Assembly: GCA_000708835.1 (NCBI GenBank)
Contig: DF237232.1
Location: 1-64,000, forward strand
Reading direction: 5' to 3'
Length of the DNA: 64,000 nucleotides
From: Klebsormidium nitens
Lineage: Eukaryota; Streptophyta; Klebsormidiophyceae; Klebsormidiales; Klebsormidiaceae
Shown one piece after another: positions 49,666 through 63,600 of the stretch; position 1 is the first letter of the stretch, and each line of letters starts with the position of its first letter. The notes below the pieces were generated by a model that was given only the letters and a program-made list of their open reading frames with translations, did not search any database and was not told the DNA's origin. The position numbers were made by a program, and so were the translations under genes.

Positions 49666-51462
49666 AGATGGGGCTCGGACAGCAACAGGACTGCGCAGCA
49701 CGTGACGGCGTCGGATTGTGTTTGGAGTCTGAGTCAGCTTCCTCGAAAAGAGGACCGTCAAAATGTGTGGATAAAGTTGGAGACCCTTACTGGGGCCGAG
49801 AGATAGTCGTCAAGATTGAGTACTTGGCCCCGAGGAACTGTAAGTTATGTGAGCTCAATCATATCTGTATTCTTGAAATATAGTGGCTTTCGTCGCGTGG
49901 TAGTCAGAAGTCCTGCAACTGAACATACTTGGGACGAAGCTCCAAGAGGACCGAGAATCGTGCCAGAATCACAAGAACGCTCGGTTTGCAATCCCAATGG
50001 GTTTTGCCCATCTTCCGACACACCATGCATGACTGAAAGCTGTCACTGACAACTCAGGTACTATAAGCGGCCGCGCGGCGCTGACCATCGACGACATACG
50101 TACATGTGCATAATTGGTCGTATTCATGCGCATGATCGGGAACGGTTCAACAGTTCGCATTAAACTGCATGGCAGTCTAGTTATAGGTGCCGTTCGTTCT
50201 GCAAGACGCAGCCCCGACATCATTGCAGGCGCCGGTCTGCAATGATAAGCATAACTTGTGGTTTTTCTCCTATATGCATTGTGAGGATCAACGTACGAGC
50301 GCAAATCGATCCCGTTGCAATTACGTACACGTATCCAACTCTCAGGTACTTTGAGGGTGGTCATAGATAAGCAGACGGTTGGGTCGTGCTAGCTGCGGGG
50401 CCGCCGGTTATGCCTAGGTCGGCTTCTTGCCTGCAGAAGCTGGGCCGGGCGCAGCTGCGTGCAAGATTGAACATGTCGTTCCACGCGAAACATATGCGCG
50501 AAACTTACAGCTTGCTTAATGAAAGTGCATAATGTTGTACAAAATTGTTCGAAATCCGTGAATGATGCAGCTGTGCAGCGCAAGTCCAGCGCGCGCGCTG
50601 TGGATCAAAATATGGCCCGGCGCCTAGGACCCCGCACGTCAATCTGAATTGGTACTTCGTTGAAGCCGGGCAAACGGAGTTCGTATAAGGGGTTGAAGGA
50701 CTCTGACTGCAACCAATACATTGAACATACCACATCCACGAACATAGTACCGTCAGTGATTTGTACACTGGCTCGAGGCCTGCGGGGTTGGAACTTTGCA
50801 GCATCCTCATGTACATGCATGGTCTGGCGGCTGTGAGTCCTAGCTAGCTCCAGCGTGGCGCGCCTGACCGCGGTACACACGGCGACAGCAACGGCCGTGT
50901 CCTAGCTCGCGGTTCAGCATCCTGCGCGCCAGACTCATGGCGGCAGTCGTTCACCCGCCGGAGAAGCGTCGTGCACAACGTGCAATGCCATGTTGCTTGA
51001 AATGTGCCGGTCCATTCACTCGAGTCTCGGTGCTCATTCCTTTTGTAACAAACACTTCTATTTGGTTCATAGTAGTTCCCTTCTCCATTCAGTCACTGTC
51101 ACAGGAAAACAGAACCAGGTCTGGCAGCAAGCCTGTCGTGTGTGCTCGCGTTCTGTGTATGTTACACTAAGATATCATACCAAGCCTCGTAGACGCGACG
51201 AGCTATCCGAAGTAGCGCCGCCAACCGCTCTAAAGTCCAAAAGTGGAGTCACAACCTATGCTTAATCTCTCTTCGCGTTGATCTCCTCACATCGAGGCGA
51301 GAGCTTCTTCAACCCTGCCTGCATTCCTACCCCATTTAGATTCAAGAAAAGGACTGATCATCGTCCCGGCTTATTCAAGCAGTCGGTCATTGTGTTGGCT
51401 GTCCTGTAGCAGTCCGCCCGGCCGGGATTCCCGGGCGCCCTGCGCTCTTCCTTGGCACGTGC
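49666..51462. other. Tail-to-tail spacer, 1.8 kb, no gene seen
   Basis: Lies between the stop codons of the coiled-coil gene (plus) and the p25-alpha gene (minus). No convincing exon, tRNA or repeat array is visible. A base-composition shift to AT-rich is evident after about 49700. Confidence 0.5.
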
Positions 51463-54400
51463 CTAGTACTTGTCGTTGATCTTGATCCCGCGGATGTCGG
51501 ACGCGGTGCGGTCCGCCAGGCTGGACAGCGTGATCTTGTTGTCCACCGTCGTCGGGCCGCCCTTGGCGTGCACGCCCTGCGCCAACCACCACTCGCAGAC
51601 GTCAACCACACACAAACGTCGTGTCATCCGGCAGGCGGCAAGCGGAACCCATTTTATGCAATGAATGCCTTCATTGAGGGACTGTTGTGATGTCCGAAGG
51701 CATCGTGTTCACAAGCAAGAGGTACTATGGTGGGGCGGTTTGTCTCAAGCCGCAGCGATAAGCCACGGATTGGCAGTCCTCCAGTGTCCGCCTGGGCGGA
51801 ACCCAAAGCAAGACAAAGGAGGCAGTCGTTCTCCCGAAGACAGCGGACTTGAGCGGGGCCGGGCGGCTCACGGTGTAGAGCGCCTTGTCGTCGTGGAACT
51901 TGACGGCCTCCGCGACGGTGCCGCTGCTGGAGGGCCCCTTGGCGGCGACCACCTTGGCCTCCACGTCCGCCGCGCTGCACCCCTTGCTCTCCGCGATGGC
52001 CGCCAGCGCTGCCTGGAACTGCAGGTACAGAAGACGGCCCACACCAGGGTGAGTGAGAGTTTGCGGCGGAAAGGAGGCAGGCGGACGAGGGTCAGAGCAA
52101 GCAAAGGGTGTGACACGCGTTTAGTCGGCGCAAGGCATTCCGAACCATGTCTTGGTCTCAGAGGGCAAGGGTTCGTGAGGGCAAAACGGCAAATGTGAGC
52201 CTGCGGCACGCTGCGGAGGGTTTACCTGGCTGAAGGTGATTTTGCGCTCGCCCTTGGGCTTGACCTTGGAGAACACCAGGTCCACGCTCTGCACACCGCG
52301 CACGGCGTCAGCGGGGCCGCCGCCAGCAAGGGGCCGTGCCTGGCTACGGCTTGGCACCAGGGAAAAGCTCCAGAACAACTCCCGCAACCCCGGAGCTCTG
52401 AATCAACTTGGACAAAGCGACGCGTCAAGCGGACATATGAGTCAGACAAACCGCGGCAACTTCGGGCCTTGTAACTACGAGGACGCGGCAGGAGGTTCGG
52501 GCCGCGCGTGCTGACCGTGGTGGTGAACTTTTTGTCGACGAGGCCGCAGTCCTTGCACAGCTTCACGAACTTGGCGCCGTCCATCTGGTTCACCGGCTGC
52601 ACGGGGCGACCAGCACAGGCGTCAGTACAAAGCGCGGCAGAACTTGAGCGCCCGCAAGTGCCGATGCAAAAGCAAGTGACCAGCGTTTTGATTCCTGGGC
52701 GAGAGCGTTTGTCCGTCCTCGCCCGCGCGCGCGCTCCTGCGGCTGACCTTGCCGGAGGAGCCTGCGCCGAAGGAGCAGAAGTCGTCGAAGACGTCCTGCA
52801 GGGAGCCCCCGGTGTAGGACCCCGAGATGCGCTTCTCCGCCTTGAACGACGACTGCGACGACAGCGCCGCCTTCTTGGGGCTGCCGCCCGCAGGCTCCAC
52901 CGCCGCGTACCCGCCCTTCTCCGCGCGGTCGAACTTGGGCTTGCCCTCGTCTGGACACAGCGTGACAGCACGAAGTCAGAAAACAATTTCTGCGCACAAT
53001 AGGGAGATGAGCAACAGGGTATCGGTAAACGCGGTGGGGACATCGTTTGGACATGATACTCGCTCGTTGTGGGATTCCACTTAGGAAGGCAGGTGCAAAC
53101 AAATTGGCTAATTCGAGGGGAATTGAGTTGTTGTGGAGATGGTTCCCGACGAAGGCAATCGACTTTGCAGCATGGCCTCTAAGGTCGTGCGAAACAAGCT
53201 CTACCCGACTGCTTCTTTCGGGAAATCGTCAAGAGACCGGCTGAATGTTATGTTTGGGCCATTATATCTGTCCATAATGGCTCTCGACGACTCTTGGGCG
53301 GATGCTTTCCGCGCTGCGCCCAGCGGCCTCACCGCTGAGCCGCTTGGGCAGGCCCCTGACGTCAGCCGAGGAGCGGTCGGCGAGGTTGGACAGCGTGATG
53401 ACGTTGTCCACGTTGGTGGGGCCGCCCTGCACGTGCGTGCCCGTGTACAGCGACTTGTCGTCGTGGAACTTGTTGGGCTCCGCTTGCTGCACGCACCCGC
53501 ACCGGCCACGGGCATCAAGAGGAGCCATGACTACAGGCGTGAAAGTGAAACGACATGCAGTCTTCTATCGCTCTTCGTCTGCCCACCATTGCGCCCTTGA
53601 GGGCACAGCACCAATTCTCTTTAACCACGTGGGGGCTTCTTCAGCTGCACCCGTCATCGTACAAGGCCAGGGTGTTATGAAGCTCCGTGAATTCAGGCAT
53701 CCTTAACGCAGCTTTTTCAGGCTCTGGCTAGTTCGTTTCCTTCTGGCTGTTCCTTACAGTGCCTGAGGAGGAGGGCCCCCCTGCCGCGACGGCCTTGGCC
53801 ACGATGTCGTCCAGCGAGGCGGCCTTCTTTTCGGCCACCAACTCGAGCGCCTTGACGAACTGCACGTAGTCGATCTTGCGGGCACCCTGCAGGACAGTCG
53901 GAAAAAAGGTCAGTCACAAGGGGGAAGTGTCTGAGACGGGTGACAGGCAGGACTTCTTGTTCGCGTTGTACCTGGTATTCTTTCCAAACCAGGCCCCAGG
54001 AGTCCACGAAGAAGCCCATGAAGCTTTGGCCCAAAGTGTCTGTTCCGTCCAGTTTCCGTTCAGTACAGCATTGCCACCTACGCTTGCACCCACGAGTCTC
54101 CAACATCCCGGCCAAGAGCCTGTTTGGGTGACCAATCTATTCAATTCTCTGCTTTTACCATTTAGTGACTGCATGAAATATCTCGTATGTATCTTCTTTT
54201 TTCGAGGTGAGACAGGCGTATGATTTTAGGACGGCCCCATTCATCTGACGCCCCTTACCTTGGCTTTGGCCTTGGCGTACGTCAGGTCCACATCGGTGGT
54301 GGTAAACTTCTTGTCCACAATCTTGGTGTCGCGGCAAAATTTGGCGAACTTGGCCCCGTCCATCTCCTCCACCTGCACACATACACGTGCCGCACATTGT

Positions 54401-55094
54401 CAGGGATGCGGGGAGGAGCGCAGAAGGAAAGCTGCAGCCGGCAGGCGGGTCCAAAGGAAGGCCAGCCGCAGGCGGTGACAGTGGTAACACCTTTTGCTGC
54501 CCAGTGACTGCCTGTTGTCTACCTCACAGCGTCTTCACTACCCCCTCCGGCATTCACATTACCCCTTGCTTCAGCATCCTTCTGTTCCAACTTATCCTCA
54601 GGGATTCGAGAAAGAAATGGTGGCAATAGAATTGAAAGCCGATGAATTACCCTCCTCTGATCTTATGACTAAAAGGGAAATTGTTTGCTTCAAGACCAGA
54701 GTCTCTCTCAGAGGGCCTGTCCTGCCAAGAGAGGAGGCTAGCAGTCCATCACAGTGCTCAGTCATGCTTCCTGCCAGCAGCATTGCAAAAGGTCCGACCA
54801 CCGAGTGGACCCCTTATTGCGTACTGGAGGCGTACTGAGGCCTTTGCCCCCCAATGCCCCAATGATGCTTTGTCCGCCTGTCATTTCTCACGTCTGCCTC
54901 CTATCTACACTGTCAAATTTATACCGTCTTTGTCAATATTACAGACATTACGCTGGACCCCTCACACCACATGCGTCTCGCTGAGGCTTCGCTCATTTGG
55001 CACTCACTCGCTTGCTGCTTCCGAAGGAGCAGAAGGTGACAAACAGTTGCGCCAGTTCATCGGCATGGGGGCCATTGTAGGAAACGGGAGCCAT
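51463..55094 (-). CDS. Tandem two-domain p25-alpha (TPPP-like) protein
   Basis: Nine exons: 55094-55008, 54372-54259, 53886-53758, 53486-53333, 52950-52748, 52596-52516, 52288-52226, 52018-51872, 51576-51463; 363 residues. p25-alpha proteins bind and bundle microtubules; algal members are found in flagella. Domain 1 (about 11-155): FVTFCSFG, EEMDGAKFAKFCRD, KKFTTTDVDLTYAKAKAK, IDYVQFVKALE, YTGTHVQGGPTNVDN. Linker about 162-205, Lys/Ser-rich. Domain 2 (about 206-363): VFDDFCSFGAG, NQMDGAKFVKLCKD, KKFTTT-SVDLVFSKVKP, FQAALAAIAE, KFHDDKALYTGVHAKGGPTT, ending GIKINDKY. Both copies keep MDGAKF, KKFTTT and the YTG.H..GGP box. The two halves join in phase through intron 4, so this is one gene, not two neighbours, though a read-through model is not proven. 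Only the intron after the CSFG segment is in the same place in both domains. Confidence 0.92.
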
Positions 55095-56193
55095 GGCAGC
55101 AGGCGGCAAGGAACAGGCGGCACGGCGCAGTGGCGATATCGTCCTGTTGGTTTCTAGTGTTGGAGGTCAAGTCAATAAAGTGACAAACGTCTTCAAATTA
55201 GTCGTGCGCAGGAGTTTTTCGGCACAAGGAATGTGGGTCCTATATTTTGTATACACTCGAATTCAGTGCTTTCCAAAGTTGATTACTGCACGTACGGTAC
55301 GTCCAGATAACGGTAGCCGGTTGACCCTGCTGCATGTGTCAAGGTCATCAGGTGTGTCTTCCCGTCTTCTATACCTATGTCCAGACCGGACGTATGCTCC
55401 TTTCAGTCGATCGAATCAGGCAAATCTCTTTCACGCAAGCAAGATCTACAGGCTTTCTTTCATCTCGACTCATTTACTAAATGATAAATAATAAATGATT
55501 TCGTTTGATCAGCAGTCTTCAATGTTGCCTCGGCTCGGAGTCGAAATGTCTATCAACGGCGGAGAGACAGCTAGAGGCGGCTAGCTTGTCATTGTCGTCA
55601 AAGCGGTTGTGCGCGAGCTCAAACCTGGCCTATCGGACAATCGTGATCGTCCAACGGTGTTCGCCTTGGATTGGGTGATTCGTCGGAGGCGGTTAAGTAC
55701 AGTTAGAAACTTCCATGTCTAATTGCCGTCGATTGGATACTTCAGGCTCCCTGACAAATCTGGGCCGTTGGGGGCTGCCAAAGCAGGATCCCACGTGGTA
55801 TTTACTGGGTACTTTTCGGCCGACAATCAGCCAATCCATCCTTAACCTAACCCAGGTTGACACTGACGAAAGTTTGTCCGGACAGCTTGTCCGATGAGCT
55901 TTGCTCAGTGTCAAGCGGTCACCACGAGAACCTTCTGCTGGCAATGTCGGCCGGCGTGCTGCTGCGGCTCTCGGATGAAGCCTCCATCCCCTGTGCGACA
56001 AGTCGACTGCAGCAACTGCAATCCAGCCCACCCAGCCCAGCTGCTTGCAAGCTGCAATGCACCGGGCAGCTCTCACTGTCTGTGCCTTGGCTCTCCGCTT
56101 GATCTTGGGCGCCCCAGATCCGCCATAGCTGCTAGGAAAGCTGGTGGGTGAGGGACCTCCGGAGCGCTTAAAGTTCAAGTTCCTGGTTGTGGC
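55095..56193. other. Head-to-head spacer, 1.1 kb
   Basis: Divergent promoter region between the p25-alpha gene (minus) and the unidentified gene (plus). It contains only a near-match to the telo-box (cttaacctaaccc near 55841-55853) and no exon-like sequence on either strand. Confidence 0.45.
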
Positions 56194-58863
56194 ATGGCGG
56201 ACCAGCGCTTGGTCGTCTCCTGCCCGTCGGACACAAGCGGGGGCACAGATGTGCTGACGGTTCTCGGTGGCAAGTCGTCCTGCCGCCGCAAGTTTGCCAT
56301 GGCGGTGCACCTAGTGGATGCGGCAGGGACGCTGGTGCCCCGTGACCTCGTCCTGCACGCCGCCGTGGTGTATCATCACGACCACTCTCTTGTGCTGCGT
56401 GGGGAGAAAGCAGCGGAGAGTCCAGTGTTTACAACCTTCAATGGCATTGAGTATCCTGCCACCGACAAGCCAACCCGTATGATTGCAGGAAGGGCCGCAT
56501 TCAAGCTAGCTCTAAGCCTCCTGTCCTCCAAGTGCGACAACAGCCTGTTTGCCATCCAGTTCAGCGCACAGTACGCTCCAGGGGCGGAGCAGCTGCTGCC
56601 GCTGCCGCAGGCTGCGTACTCGGGCCCCATCCGGAGCATCTCGCGCAAGAGGAACAGGGTGCCGGGCGCAGGGGGCGGCCACCCAGGTAGGCAATGGAAC
56701 TACAGCAAGCCAGCCCCGCTTGCCAGTCTGCTGCGGTGGTGGTCAGCTCGGTTAGTCCGTGTGGAAGCAGGGTTGCTGGTTCTGAGAGTTTGAGTGGTGG
56801 ACCGAATGTACGTGCTTGCCTTCTGCACCATACATTGTGAACTGGCCACTGCGCATTGCTTCATTCGCTGCGAACCTGCACTTTTGAAACTGCTCATACT
56901 CAGAGGCCTCATTCGCTGGAAATGAGTCACCAAATATGCTGTTAACACTTACGTGTACAATGTGTAAAGAGCAGGTCAGCAATGTGATGCTGGAAGACGC
57001 ACAAGCATTGGTATGGATATCCTTTGCACCTCGCATTGGCTTGCCTTGTCTCCAGCCTTGTCACCGAGCCAAGCAGTCCTGCTTGAACGTGCCCTGTTGA
57101 ACATGGCTGCCAGGTGGGCTAACACGCGGCTTGAATGTGCAGGCTATCTGGCGGGCAGCCTTCTTGACGAGCTTCCCATCCTGAGGTCCCCTGCGTCCGG
57201 CTTTGAGCAAGAGCAGAGCTCTTCCCCCAGGAAGAAACTGAAGCCCGAGGAGGAGGACGAGGACGAGGAGGACCCAGATGTTCCAGGTCAGAGGGGCAGG
57301 TATGGCTCCCAACAACTTATTTCGGACTCTGCTAGGTTAGATTGTTGCGTGATTAAAAGCTGCTGATTATCTTATTGGCGGCGCAAGAAGTTGATGCTTC
57401 AAGGTGACAAGGTGATGCGCAGGTTGGCTTAGAGCATGGAAGGAAGGCCCTGATTTTGCACCTTGAGGTTGCAGGTGGCCAGCTTTCCAGGCAGGCCAAC
57501 TGAGGACTGTTTTGATGCTGACAGCCTGCTTTGGGTTTGCAGCAGTCCAGCTCTGCCTTTGGAAGGGGCCAGTGCCGCATCATCCGGAGGGGCTGACCCT
57601 CCAAAGCAGACGCATGCAGAGGCTCCCATGTCGAGTGCCCCACCAGCTGCAGGCCATCCCACAGCCCAGGACAGCATTCTGGGTAGGTGCACTTCTGACG
57701 GGCCCGGTTGCCTCATAAAAACGCCTCTCATTCCATGGAAATAATTATTTCACAATCAAGTCTTGAGAAGACTGAGGGCTTGCAAAGCGCCCTGGGCGTG
57801 CATCTTCTGTCTGCTTGTGTCTCAAGTTCTGTGAGTGAAGAGGAAATATGGCGTGAAGCGTCAGTTCTTACCCGCTCTCGTTCTTTCCCCACCAGGCGCT
57901 CGTTTCCAAGCTCTGCACCCCGCTCCCCTTCACCCTGGCCCTGCCGCTACCCCTACCGGGGACACACCCAGGAGCGCTGGCGGGCCCCCCGTCACCTTTG
58001 CAGACCTGGCATCCATGCTGACCCAGGCAGGAGCCTTTGCGCCAGCTGCCCTCCGGTTACCAGCAGGAGACCCCAGCTCGCCCTCACTTGGAGCGGGGCC
58101 CTCGTCGGGCTCCTTGCCAGGCATGAGCGGCGAGCGCGACGGCCTGGCGTCCCCCATGACTCCCTTGACGTTGGACGCCCTGAACCAGGCCAGTGCCATG
58201 GCGGCGGCCGCCAAGATGGCCGCAGTCATTGGGAGAGCGCTGGAAGGGGGCGGGCATGGAGGCGAAGGGGCGAGCGCGGCAGAGATGGAGCAGCGCAGCC
58301 TGGACGAGGAGGAGCGTACCTTGCAGGTAGGGGGTGATTGGTGGTGATACAGCGCCCCAGACTCGCTGGATATCCCTTCAAATTGTTTGCTTGTGCCAGG
58401 AGTTGCTTCTGTTTGAAGCTGCCTAGCCCTCCTAGCCCAATCCAGGTGCAACCAAGCCTACACTCGTTGGCTGGTGCACGATGAGACAGTTGCATGCAAA
58501 GCTCTTTTTGAGTGCTTATGGCTCCGAGTCTGATCTGCGGGTGAGCCTAGTCTGCCAAATAGCTGGGGCAAGAGCTAAGCCACTACGAAGAAATCCTTGT
58601 CGTTGTACGAGCCTGTTTGATATCGACCAAAGCGCTGCCCGTTCTTGCCAAACCCTGCCTCACGATGTTGCTTTCAGCAAGTCAGTCTTTTCTGTCGTCT
58701 TTTGCAGTACATGGAGGCCAGCCTGGCCGAGGTGACATTGGAGCTGCTGCGCCGGCGGGAGGAGCTGAGCGTGCGGCGGCGCAGGTACCTGGACCACGAG
58801 CAGCGCACGAGCGTGGCCCGCCAGTCGCGCCTCATGTGGGCGTGTCCGCCCACGGGCCACTGA
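56194..58863 (+). CDS. Unidentified protein with beta-rich N-terminal domain
   Basis: Exons: 56194-56686, 57077-57286, 57491-57682, 57896-58326, 58708-58863; 493 residues, phases 1, 1, 1, 0 agree. An optional in-phase 36-base exon at 56975-57010 could add 12 residues. I cannot name the family. Residues 1 to about 135 alternate hydrophobic and polar in strand-like runs: KFAMAVHLVDAAGTLVPRDL, LHAAVVYHHDHSLVL, then IAGRAAFKLALSLLSSKCDN and LFAIQFSAQY, as in an immunoglobulin-like or C2-like sandwich. A basic patch ISRKRNR follows, then a helix (LLERALLNMAARWANTRLE), an acidic run PEEEDEDEEDP next to KKLKPE (nuclear-type composition), a long Ala/Gly/Pro-rich stretch with DALNQASAMAAAAKMAAVIG, and a C-terminal Arg/Glu coil RRREELSVRRRRYLDHEQR. 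A nuclear regulatory role is a guess. Exon 3 of the model (57491 start) depends on phase only. Confidence 0.65.
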
Positions 58864-59286
58864 AGCCTCCACGGTCAGGCTCGCTGTGAGTCGAGTAGCA
58901 TCATCTGGATCAGATATGCAACGGGTTGTTGCACTATATGGGAACTAGGACTGACCTCCTTACTAATCAGGCAGGCGGGCTTCAAGTAAGTTATTGGTGT
59001 CTTGGTACTGGACGGGTTGCAAGCTTTCCAGTAGGTAAAGGTGTGTGTGGGGACACGTGCACTATGCTAGCAATGATCCTAAGACTCAGGTACTAGAAGT
59101 GAACCGACCATCTGGATTCCTTGACAACTGAGGAAGAAGCAACTCAACATGCTCCGACTGAGCATTCTTCTAAATTACCGTGCACGAAAGCAGATGACTG
59201 CCCCGACTTGGACAGATTGCAATACAGACTCGTGCAGTGAATGGATAATACGATAGTCACTAAGCTTCCGTTGAGGCAGTCACCGT

Positions 59287-59311
59287 TAGCCACAACCATG
59301 GGTTGTGGCTA
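59287..59311. repeat. Perfect hairpin, 11-base arms, 3-base loop
   Basis: TAGCCACAACC, loop ATG, then GGTTGTGGCTA. It lies in a tail-to-tail spacer about 425 bases past the stop codon of the plus-strand gene, so it could fold in the 3-prime end of a transcript. No function is assigned. Confidence 0.85.
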
Positions 59312-59710
59312 GCCCGAGGCGCCCAATTGCACACAGCATCTCACATCCTTCTATGCGAGATCTTGATTCCAATGAATCAGGAGACAATTACTGTATGGAG
59401 TAGACGGTAAGCGTGCTTCGATCGACAAGCTGACATATGATAGTGCCCCGGCCCTCCTTTTGAATCACCGTATACGTTCCATGTACATGCATCATGGCAG
59501 TGCATGCCATACAGATTGTTGCATGCGATCTGCACAGTAGTGTGAGTGGGCTGCGGATCCGATATGATTGCTTTGAACGGCCTGCTACAATGATGCATCA
59601 TTGCCGCGGGCACGTATTGCATGGAGGAATATGTGCGTGCCGGGTGAGGAGGGACCCGCCATGCCTTATAGCTTATAGTGCTCAATATCATGGGCCATCC
59701 GTACTGTCCC

Positions 59711-59739
59711 TGATCGAACAAGATCGATCGAGTTCGATC
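59711..59739. repeat. Inverted repeat rich in GATC
   Basis: Outer arms TGATCGAAC and GTTCGATCA (9 bases) flank a core containing GATCGATC, so several GATC sites fall within 29 bases. Possibly a chance feature of AT-rich spacer DNA. Confidence 0.6.
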
Positions 59740-60601
59740 ACGTATAGTAAAGCTATTGTTTGTGTGTCGCGCGGCATGCCACATATGTGATCGCGCTCCA
59801 CATTCAACCAATTGGCGCAGTCGATCGCTGAAACAATGATATCGTATTGGCCCATAATCCACTTGAAATGTTCACTTGATCGGATATAGCTGCGTGCACC
59901 GCGGGAGCGCGCGCTTCCAGATGCGCGTGCACATGTTCGTTCGGCATATATATACTACACCTAACATGATTGCTAGCTCTTGAGCTGATTGACAACCATA
60001 TCCATCAAATCGTGACGTACTGATGCAGTGACAATTGCGGATTGTTGTGGTGCGGTAGGTGGCCCGCCGACTCGAGCTAGCCCGCCAGATACAGCGTTAT
60101 TGTTCGCCATAAGTTGGTCTATGCAATGTATTAAGTATCTTAGATTTTCGATGACGGTTGTAAACAATTTGGCAATTGCGTTCGCAGGGTTCGATGGGCC
60201 AGCTACTGCGTATTTTAAGCAAGACAATTGCAAGTCGATCCGTTACCTGTGAGCGCAGCATCCGAATTCGCACTTGTTCAACCTCTCCGACTCAGCGTCC
60301 AGCCACCTCAAATGCACCGCGCGCGTGCTCCTCTCCTGACGGTTATTTCCATGGTTATCTCCTCTGTCCGATCACCCGGCGCGCAGAGCAACTACTGCGC
60401 TAGGCTAATGTAGCTACTGCAGCTTAACATTTTGCTAACTTAGAATTATGTACGCTTACGCAGCAAGTCGTCATCTGGTATTATGCAACCAACCAAGGCT
60501 AGCTAGACACGTATTCTGACCCTTTTGAATCAAAGAATATTTACGAATCCTTCAGTATCTAGGCTAAGGCAGCAGCAGCGACATAATTAATTTGAGCTAA
60601 G

Positions 60602-63600
60602 CTAGTTTTGGGAGCTGCACTCCGCTCTGCACCGCCCGCCCTGCGCGAGCCGGCCCTCGCATGCCAGGTAGTCCACCCAGTGGTCGCTGCGATTGCCCAG
60701 GATGCTCTTGCCGCCTGTCTCCAGCATTGGGAAGTTCTGTCGGGCGAAGCACGCCCCCCCCGAGAGCAGCTCCAGCTCGTCCTTCCTCAGCTCCGCCCCG
60801 GACTCATTCACAAAGGGCGCCATCCCCTCCTCCCCCTCGACATCTGCCCGCCCCTGGAGGAGCGCCTCGAGGCGCGTGGCCCCCCGCCCCGTGTACTCGC
60901 GCGACTGCGCCACCTGCATGCTCCAGCTGGACTCGCTGGTCCCCAGGAACACGGCCCCGCGCTGGCTCACCTCCTGCTCCACCAAACTGATGAACGACGC
61001 GTGCTCGCGCAGCAACGCTCCGAGCACGTCCGCCCCCTTTTCTCCGACCTCCCGTTCCACTTGCGGTGTCTCCCCTATTCCGCTGGTAAACACTCTGGCC
61101 GCCTGTCGGGTAGGTTCAGTCTGCCCCGCATCGCGGCAGTGCTCGAGGACCACCACCCGCTGCACCGCGTCGTGAGCCAGCAGCCCCGCAATTGCTCGTT
61201 CCACCAGCCGGCAGCTCTCCGGCCCGCGGATGAAGCCGTCGGTGGATAAGAAGAGCGTGGCGAGCCCCGCCGCCCGCATGCGCTCCCCCACGGCCGCCAC
61301 GAAGTCGTCCACGCTGACTCCCGTCACGACGGCCAGCATCGGATCACCACAGGACGCAGGCGAGAAGTCGGCCGCGACCTGCCGCCATGCGTCGTGAGGG
61401 GGGATGAGAGACGGAGCCCAGAGTGCGCCATAGTTGCAGCGCACAAAGCAGAGGTGGTCCGTCGGCTTGTCGCGGCAGCGCAGCTCCTCCACGCGCCAGT
61501 GCAGGGCCAGGTAGGGCGTACCACCGAGCAGCTGCTGCTGGACGTGGTCTGCGTAAGCGCGCACCTGCGGCAGGGACGGAGATGAGAAAGATGACAAACA
61601 AGGCAGGCCAATAAGCAGGCCGTGAGATGCGTAGACACGATATTCTCGGGGGTGAACCACGAAGGTGAAGGTCGAAGGCGGCCCCTGAGGCGATACACGA
61701 ATCAAAAACTTCTGTCGTGTCTACCAGCCCGCTAGCCACCACCCCAAAGCATCGTTACTGAATTAGACATAACCTCGATGTAATCCAACTGCGAGTTCGT
61801 CAAAGGCACCAAATTTTGATGGGAATTTTGCTAGTCGAGAGAATTTGGTGGCAGAGAAGATGAAGAGGGGCTGAAACGGGGACACCGGAGTCTGGGCCAC
61901 TTTCTTCGAGGATCTTAGCCACGTATGGGGCCGAAAGGTGCCACCTTTCTGCAAAACAAGGCCATCGGTGCTTAGGAAAAGTGATGGCTTTTCGACGTAA
62001 AGGGTTGACTGGTAGAAAGGCTGTCTCTTCATTCAAACAAGCGGTAGTGTAAGCTTACCTTGTCGGACGGCTTGACGCTGGAGTAGAAGAGCCGCCACGG
62101 CTCCCGGAAGCGAAGCCCCAAGAAGGTGGTGGTCCCTAAGCAGGCCACAGCGCGGGACGAGCTGAACCAGGCCTCCAGGCTGGCGCGGCTCGACAGGCTG
62201 GACGAGGACGCGCGGGGGGAGACCTGCGGGGGGAGGAACGAGGAAAGAGATGAGCGATCCGCCAGTTGCATGTGCGGGGCGAAGTTCATGAGGGTGCTGA
62301 CATCAGCATCACGCAAGGTCAGCCTCTGCGAGGAAGGCCTCCGGTGTTCAAAGCAGGGGCGCTTGTTGGCCCAGAAAAAGCGGGTCGATCAACATGACAC
62401 ACCGCTCCTTTCCATATCCATACATGTGTTTGTCAGCCACTGTAAACGAGATACAGGCTTGCCATTCCCTATAGAAAGGGGCCGCATGTGGGGGGTAAGA
62501 TTCCTCTGGCCTTACACCCAACACATAGGCCAAGGACATGGAATGAAGACCATTCTATTCACAACTTTTGATCCCGCCGTTTCAGGACAAAGGTCATGAA
62601 GAACCCGATTCATGACATTTTTGACCTTTGTGAAGCACTTTGAAGAACCCGTTCTCCAACGGACACATGCCATCCCTCCCCGTTCCGGCATCACTCACTT
62701 TCCTCCCTAGGCGCAGCCCATGCGCTGCTGCGTAGTCGTCCCATGTCGGGTACTTGAGGCCTGGCCCGCGCTCGAGGAAGTAGCTCTCCATGAAGTGCAG
62801 CTCCTCCAGCAGGCCCCCGCACGCGGCGGCGCACTCCTCCAGGGGCCGCACGCGCACCACTGGCCGCAGGCTGTCCACCAGAAAGTGGTCCGACCACCTG
62901 CAATGTGACCACATGGGGGCTTAGCAGGGCTGACAAATCCGCTCCAAGCGCAGTTCGTCCAATCCGGGGCAGGACCTCCCAGTAAGTAGAAGCTAAGATG
63001 TGACACTGAGTGCTTCCAGTACAGCGGATTGGAAATGGAGCAAACCTAACTTGGTTCATTCCTTTATTTCACCACCTTCAGATGAAAAGCAGACTGTTGT
63101 GGGGTTTGACCTGCAGCAAGGTCTAAAGCCATGCCCCCCAGAACGCGTTTTACTCCAACATAGTGATTGACTGAGATCTCCCAAAGGTGTAGAGCCCAGT
63201 TGATGCTGGGGTATTTGCGGCTATGAAGAGGACGCAGGTTTAGGTGGGGCTCTCGGTAGAAGAAGCGTGGGGGAAGACATGGCCAGGGGCAAAAAGGGAG
63301 CAGAAGGGGTTGAAGGTGACCAAAGGCGACAGCTTTTCCCAAGAATGGGTGGCTAGAAGACTACACGCCCAAAACGTCGTCATGATGTCATCAGGTCCTA
63401 TTGCATGCACACGGTTTCATGTGGCGCCATCAGGCGGGGGTGGCAGCGTTTGACAATCTGCAGAGTGCTGCTTGGCAGCAAGTAATCATGTGATGTTTGG
63501 AACTGTAACTACAATGCTGGCCCAATGCTGATCCTCACGATGCTGATCACCACTCCAGTCAAGCTGTGGTGTCATCATTTGACCTTTGGATGTAAAAGCG

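Larger units (their letters stand above)
58864..60601. other. Tail-to-tail spacer, 1.7 kb, with inverted repeats
   Basis: Separates the stop codons of the unidentified gene (plus) and the O-fucosyltransferase-like gene (minus). No exon is convincing on either strand. Two inverted repeats (59287-59311 and 59711-59739) are listed separately. Confidence 0.5.
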